Shown here piece after piece: positions 60,275 to 64,000 of a stretch of DNA of 64,000 nucleotides. Below the pieces are notes generated by a model that was not told the DNA's origin, did not search any database, and saw only the letters and a program-made list of their open reading frames with translations. Both the position numbers and the translations under genes were made by a program. Every line of letters begins with the position of its first letter. Within the stretch, counting starts at the first letter, position 1. Source of the stretch: Leptofilum sp041748655. GTDB lineage: Bacteria; Chloroflexota; Anaerolineae; Promineifilales; Promineifilaceae. The stretch lies in assembly GCA_041748655.1 (NCBI GenBank), contig JBGTCV010000109.1, positions 1 to 64,000 of the forward strand, in the 5' to 3' direction.

Positions 60275-61055
60275 TAAAGCGGCAGTCGGTGTCTACGAGC
60301 AGCTTTGGAAGCCGAAAGCCTACCTGCAACAATTCTATTCAACACCCTATGTTTCGGGCGACGAGCAGGCCAATTTCAGCTTTTTGAGCGCTGGTCTTAA
60401 GCAGATGGACAGGCACTTCCGCCAGGCTATTGAGGTAGGATGTGGACCGACACTTCACCATGCGATGGCAGTGGCTCCGTATGTGGATGAACTGCATTTA
60501 GCGGATTACATGGCCGTTAATCTCGACGAGATACGCCTTTGGTTAACGGATGACACACAACAGCATAATTGGGATGTTTACTTCCGAGGTCTGCTGGCTG
60601 CGGAAGGTTGTGATGATCCAGCTACCCTTGCCAAGCGCAAGGAAGACTTGCGGCAGCGTATCACTGCACTCAAGACAGCCGACGTTCGCCGCGACCACCC
60701 ATTAGATGACGGCTCGACCTATGATTTGGTACTGTCATTCTATTGTGTCGAAGCTGTGGCGACCTCGCGCGACGAGTGGAGACTGTATTTGAGTAATCTG
60801 TGCCGTTTGGTTGCTCCAAGTGGCGTGTTATTTCTCTCGGCCGTGAGGCAGTGCCACGCTTATCATGTTCAGAACACAACGTTTCTTACCGCGTGCATAG
60901 ATGAAGGTGACTTTACGGCCGTACTCCCAGAGCTTGGTTTTCTGCCAGCGAAGACGGAAATCAGGGCAGTCGCTACGGCCGATTGGTCCGAGCAAGGTTT
61001 TGATGGTATTTGTTGCCTGCGATGCCAGAAGAATTCAGCGGCCGAAGGGACATAA
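60267..61055 (+). CDS. NNMT/PNMT/TEMT-family N-methyltransferase
   Basis: The 262-aa SAM-dependent methyltransferase matches the nicotinamide/phenylethanolamine/thioether methyltransferase family rather than general Rossmann MTases. It has YLQQFYST at the start, IEVGCGPTLHHAMAVAP (motif I) near residue 57, LADYMAVNLDEIRLWL, YDLVLSFYCVEAVA and SGVLFLSAVR. Family members methylate small amines or sulfides; the bacterial GntF in guanitoxin synthesis is one example. It overlaps the SpeD-like gene by 8 bases, so the two are co-translated. The product of one could feed the other. Confidence 0.8.
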   Translation: MNNKAAVGVYEQLWKPKAYLQQFYSTPYVSGDEQANFSFLSAGLKQMDRHFRQAIEVGCGPTLHHAMAVAPYVDELHLADYMAVNLDEIRLWLTDDTQQHNWDVYFRGLLAAEGCDDPATLAKRKEDLRQRITALKTADVRRDHPLDDGSTYDLVLSFYCVEAVATSRDEWRLYLSNLCRLVAPSGVLFLSAVRQCHAYHVQNTTFLTACIDEGDFTAVLPELGFLPAKTEIRAVATADWSEQGFDGICCLRCQKNSAAEGT

Positions 61056-61223
61056 CGAGAGATGGATACGGACGAAGTTGAACGTAACATTCCCTTTAAT
61101 TGGATAAAGGCATTCAATTTTTCGTGTTACAGGCAGTAGTCGACCCTTTACTTACCGACACGATTGCACGCAAGCAGAGGTGCCGGAGGGGTATGCAAAA
61201 AAACCTTATGGCCGTTCCCCTTG

Positions 61224-61619
61224 TCATTTGTGGCTAAAATGAGAAACGGCCGCTTCTGCCATAACCTCATTAATATTGCGCGTCAGCTCATCCAGGCCGG
61301 TTGGTTTTACCAGGTAACGATTGGCTCCGGCCTGCAGCCCTTCCCGAATCGCTTCCTGGTGCGCCTTGCCGCTGAGCATGATGATAGGTAATGCGGCCGT
61401 TTCGGCCGTTTCACGCAGCTGGCGACACAGCGTCAGGCCATCCATGCGCGGCATCATCACGTCCAAAATTAAAATGTCGGGTTGGCATTCAGGGATTTTT
61501 TCCAGGGCGTCCAGGCCATCCTGGGCCATAAACGATTGATACCCCATCATCGTCAGCATTGTCGCCAGCAGCTGCCGAATCTCATATTCGTCGTCCACAA
61601 CCAGGACAGAGCAACTCAT
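61224..61619 (-). CDS. single-domain response regulator
   Basis: The 131-aa CheY-like receiver has the acidic pair VVDDE at residues 7-11, phosphoacceptor Asp53 in LDVMMP, a Ser in MLSGKA and Lys near 103 in LVKPTG. There is no output domain, so it acts through protein contact or as a phosphorelay. The ATG at 61619 is preferred over 61634. No kinase is adjacent; the orphan kinase at 37520 is a formal possibility only. Confidence 0.9.
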   Translation of the reverse strand: MSCSVLVVDDEYEIRQLLATMLTMMGYQSFMAQDGLDALEKIPECQPDILILDVMMPRMDGLTLCRQLRETAETAALPIIMLSGKAHQEAIREGLQAGANRYLVKPTGLDELTRNINEVMAEAAVSHFSHK

Positions 61620-61877
61620 CTTCTGCTTCTCCACGTCTCGTTAGAATGAAGACCCCAGGAAACTGCTCGGGGAATATTTTGTTGGTTTGGCTTGGGCCAG
61701 TTGGAAACTACTCTGGACAGAGTCTAAAATACGATATTCAGCAGGACTTACGGCCTATATTAAGAGAGACGGCCGTTCAGAGGTAAAATAAGCCCAACAA
61801 CAAACATCATTTCCCCGGAAACTGCATGCCCAAGCCTCACTCCAGCCAAAAGTTTCCGGAGAAATAAAAGGAATCGT

Positions 61878-63122
61878 ATGGAAATTTTAGGCGGCCCCCT
61901 GTTCAGCGTCGCCGGGGCGGGTGAATCCCACGGCCCCGGCATCACCACCATCGTATTTGGCTGTCCGCCAGGGCTGTTGCTCAGCCGCAGCCAGATTCAG
62001 GCATACCTGGACCGGCGGCGGCCCGGCAGCAACCGTCACGGCACCCCGCGCAACGAAAAAGACAAGGTGCTGCTGCTCGCCGGGCTGTACCAGGACGATC
62101 ACGACGCCCTCACCGCTGGCCCCACCCTCGAAACCAGCGTAGACGGCGTCCCATTTGCCACCACCGCCTATGAAACCGGCTTTACCACCGGCGAACCAAT
62201 CAGTGCGTTGGTGCTTTCCGCCGCAACCAAATCGGGCCATTACGACCAGTTTGCCGGGCCAACCGGTGCTGTGCGCCCCGGCCATACCGATCTGGTGAAG
62301 TACCACAAAGCCAGGGGGCATGTCGATATTCGCGGCGGCGGCCGTTCCAGCTACCGCAGCACCATCTCCGACGTCATCGGCGGCTCCATTGCCCGCATTT
62401 TCCTGCAAGAAACGTTTGGCACCGTCTTCCTCTCCTCCATTAGCCAGGTAGGATCGCTGCAAGCACGCCACAGCCTCAGCCATCATTTCAGCCGCTTGCT
62501 GCAAGATGGCGGCCCAATCAACGCGGCCCAAATCGAACAGGTACAGCAGCAGCTGGCCCGCGCCGAAATCCACAGCCTGGACGCTGTATTTGCCGCCGAA
62601 GCGGGCGAGCTGATCAAGCAAACCCGCATCAAAGGGGATTCGATTGGGGCAGCGGTGGAGGTGGTGGCGGTGAACGTGCCCGCCCTGGTGGGTGACCCGC
62701 TCTACCAAAGCCTCAAGCTGCGGCTGATGGGCAGCCTGGGCGGCCTGCACGCCGTGCAATCATGCGAAATTGGAGACGGTTTTCAGGTCGTCTCCCGGCT
62801 GGGCAGCGTAAACAACGACCCCATCCGGCACGGCGGCTACCAGAGCAATTCGCACGGTGGCCTGATTGGCGGCGTCACCACGGGGATGCCCCTGGTCTGT
62901 CGCGTTGGGTTTAAGCCCACCTCTACCATCGTGAAACCACAGCAGTCGGTACAGAAAAATCTGGAAGAGATCGATTTTCTGCTGGACAAGGGGCGGCACG
63001 ACCCGTGCGTGGGGGTGCGCGCCGGGGTGACGCTGGAATCTCGCATGGCCATCGAACTGCTGAACGCCGTCCTGATGCACCAGGCCCGTGTCGTAGACCC
63101 GAACCAGTTCAAGCTGTTTTGA
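61878..63122 (+). CDS. aroC: chorismate synthase
   Basis: The 414-aa enzyme converts EPSP to chorismate with reduced FMN. Conserved blocks are GESHGPGI, RRRPGSNRHGTPRNEKD, RPGHTDLVKYHKARGHVDIRGGGRSSYR (three signature stretches), NSHGGLIGGVTTGMP and GRHDPCVGVRA. It is a little longer than the usual 350-390 residues because of short insertions near residues 110 and 200. AAGGAA precedes the ATG. It stands alone, without other shikimate genes in view. Confidence 0.95.
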   Translation: MEILGGPLFSVAGAGESHGPGITTIVFGCPPGLLLSRSQIQAYLDRRRPGSNRHGTPRNEKDKVLLLAGLYQDDHDALTAGPTLETSVDGVPFATTAYETGFTTGEPISALVLSAATKSGHYDQFAGPTGAVRPGHTDLVKYHKARGHVDIRGGGRSSYRSTISDVIGGSIARIFLQETFGTVFLSSISQVGSLQARHSLSHHFSRLLQDGGPINAAQIEQVQQQLARAEIHSLDAVFAAEAGELIKQTRIKGDSIGAAVEVVAVNVPALVGDPLYQSLKLRLMGSLGGLHAVQSCEIGDGFQVVSRLGSVNNDPIRHGGYQSNSHGGLIGGVTTGMPLVCRVGFKPTSTIVKPQQSVQKNLEEIDFLLDKGRHDPCVGVRAGVTLESRMAIELLNAVLMHQARVVDPNQFKLF

Positions 63123-63175
63123 TGAGCAGCCGCGGTTACAGATCAGAGCCCTGATTGAGTGACAAAACTTCTCTA

Positions 63176-63246
63176 ACCGCAGAGAACGCCGAGATCGCGG
63201 AGAAAAATAAAGGAGAAATCCCTGCGTCCTCTGCGCTCTCTGCGGT
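63176..63246. repeat. inverted repeat of CGCAGAGA/TCTCTGCG type
   Basis: ACCGCAGAGAACGCC... is matched by ...TCTGCGCTCTCTGCGGT, with an A/T-rich centre. It lies between convergent aroC and the esterase gene and may end both transcripts. Confidence 0.65.
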
Positions 63247-63275
63247 AAAAAATGAGATATGTCAGTCAACCAGGA

Positions 63276-64000
63276 TCAGAGCCATAAACTGCGCAGGAAT
63301 TGGGCCTGCTGGCGCAGCTGGAACGGACCGCCCCCTTCGTGGTTATTGTAGCGGTAGACGGTCATCTCTTTGGGGCCAGCATAATGGTTGTAGGCGGCGT
63401 AAACGGTGCTGGGCGGGCAAATATTATCCATAAGCCCCACAGAAAAGAGTGCTGTCGCTCTGGCGCGTGCCGCAAAGTTGACACAATCGAAGTAAGAAAG
63501 TGTATGAAAAACGGTGTCTACCTGGTCGCGGTGGGCGACGCAGTAGCGGGTGATTTCGTTGTAGGGGGCGGTGTCACCAATTTCGGTGGCGCGGCGATAG
63601 TGGCAAAGAAAGGGCACGTCGGGCATGGCGACGGCTACGGCCGTATCCAGCCCAGCCACCGCCAAGGTAATTCCCCCACCCTGGCTCCCCCCGGTAACAG
63701 CGATTTTTTGGGGATCGACAGCCGACTGCTCCCGCACCACACCCAGCGCCCGCACCGCATCCACAAACAGCCGCCGGTAATAATAGGTGTGTGGATCCAG
63801 AATCCCTTGCGTCATGAAGCCGGGCACGTGGGAACCTGTACCCTGCGGGGCAATATCCACCGTCTCGCCGGGGCGGTTCGGCGACCAGCCCTGGCCACGA
63901 CTGTCCATCACAAAGCAGGCAAAACCAAGGCTGGGCCAGGCCAGCCAATCGAACAGCAAGCCGCGCCCGTTGCTGTAGCCCAGATATTGCACCACGCAGG
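63276..64000 (-). CDS. acetylxylan esterase/cephalosporin-C deacetylase family (AXE1), 5' end cut off
   Basis: Only the C-terminal roughly 241 residues are in the window. AXE1-type hallmarks are VQYLGYSNGRG, VMDSRGQG, nucleophile GGSQGGG, Asp in GLMDNICPPST and His in NNHEGGG. The enzyme removes acetyl groups from xylo-oligosaccharides or related esters. The missing N-terminus (about 75-85 residues) lies beyond position 64000. Confidence 0.85.
   Translation of the reverse strand, partial: CVVQYLGYSNGRGLLFDWLAWPSLGFACFVMDSRGQGWSPNRPGETVDIAPQGTGSHVPGFMTQGILDPHTYYYRRLFVDAVRALGVVREQSAVDPQKIAVTGGSQGGGITLAVAGLDTAVAVAMPDVPFLCHYRRATEIGDTAPYNEITRYCVAHRDQVDTVFHTLSYFDCVNFAARARATALFSVGLMDNICPPSTVYAAYNHYAGPKEMTVYRYNNHEGGGPFQLRQQAQFLRSLWL

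Noticed and set aside
1..64000. tRNA, rRNA or transposase genes
   Set aside because: No CCA-adjacent cloverleaf, rRNA-like sequence or transposase domain was noticed; a tRNAscan and Infernal run would be needed to exclude small RNAs fully.

Overview
The window is a 64 kb piece of a chromosome with moderate-to-high GC content. It is most likely from a Chloroflexota bacterium of the Anaerolineae type, judged from gene content rather than from a marker gene. It combines a CSLREA/C25 secreted giant, a cyclase-ATPase-TPR protein, an AfsR-type BTAD-NB-ARC-TPR regulator, Pro/Thr-rich membrane-anchored proteins, an F420-type LLM oxidoreductase and many repeat-filled intergenic spaces. I saw no rRNA, tRNA, CRISPR array, transposase or phage gene.

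Layout. 0.1-6.6 kb: remnant of a VapBC-like toxin-antitoxin pair, then a minus-strand run of cyclase/ATPase/TPR protein, truncated haemoglobin, cytochrome P450 and a small membrane protein. 6.8-20.5 kb: envelope and secreted genes (1758-aa CSLREA/C25-like protein with about 19 SPDAF repeats, membrane-anchored MutS-like ATPase, M23 lipoprotein coupled to a DUF123/GIY-YIG protein, a lipoprotein, a subtilisin). 20.8-25.7 kb: ROK kinase, RlmK-like rRNA methyltransferase, two unknowns, a sugar:cation symporter. 25.8-29.1 kb: copper operon csoR-copZ-copA with a recognisable CsoR operator. 29.2-37.4 kb: housekeeping and metabolic genes (esterase behind a leader terminator, Mrp, N-formylglutamate amidohydrolase-like, isoprenylcysteine methyltransferase-like, rhodanese, MscS, PaaH/PaaG-like beta-oxidation pair, double Nudix). 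37.5-43.2 kb: histidine kinase overlapping a P/T-rich anchored protein, and a large APC-like permease. 43.4-53.6 kb: ALDH7, DinB, a WxL/DUF916 surface pair with a long structured leader, prolyl oligopeptidase, EamA transporter, LLM oxidoreductase, beta-propeller protein. 54.2-61.1 kb: SARP-type regulator divergent from a run with a collagen-like protein, two small or membrane proteins and a SpeD-like decarboxylase overlapping an NNMT-type N-methyltransferase. 61.2-64 kb: response regulator, chorismate synthase, truncated acetylxylan esterase.

The strongest signals outside ordinary genes are these. (1) The 8-bp palindrome ACGGCCGT occurs about 100 times by hand count (one or two expected) in genes and spacers alike, reminiscent of cyanobacterial HIP1. 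It is absent from one 7-kb stretch (53.97-60.91 kb), which may be an acquired island. (2) A two-copy element of about 180 bp (52.26 and 53.94 kb) has a shared hairpin plus an H-type pseudoknot whose base pairs covary between the copies. (3) Degenerate heptamer repeats occur in spacers and once in frame inside copA. (4) The SpeD-like/NNMT-like overlapping pair is a candidate amine-making and amine-methylating unit. (5) A dispersed palindromic element of about 87 bp is present at 17.2 and 46.7 kb.
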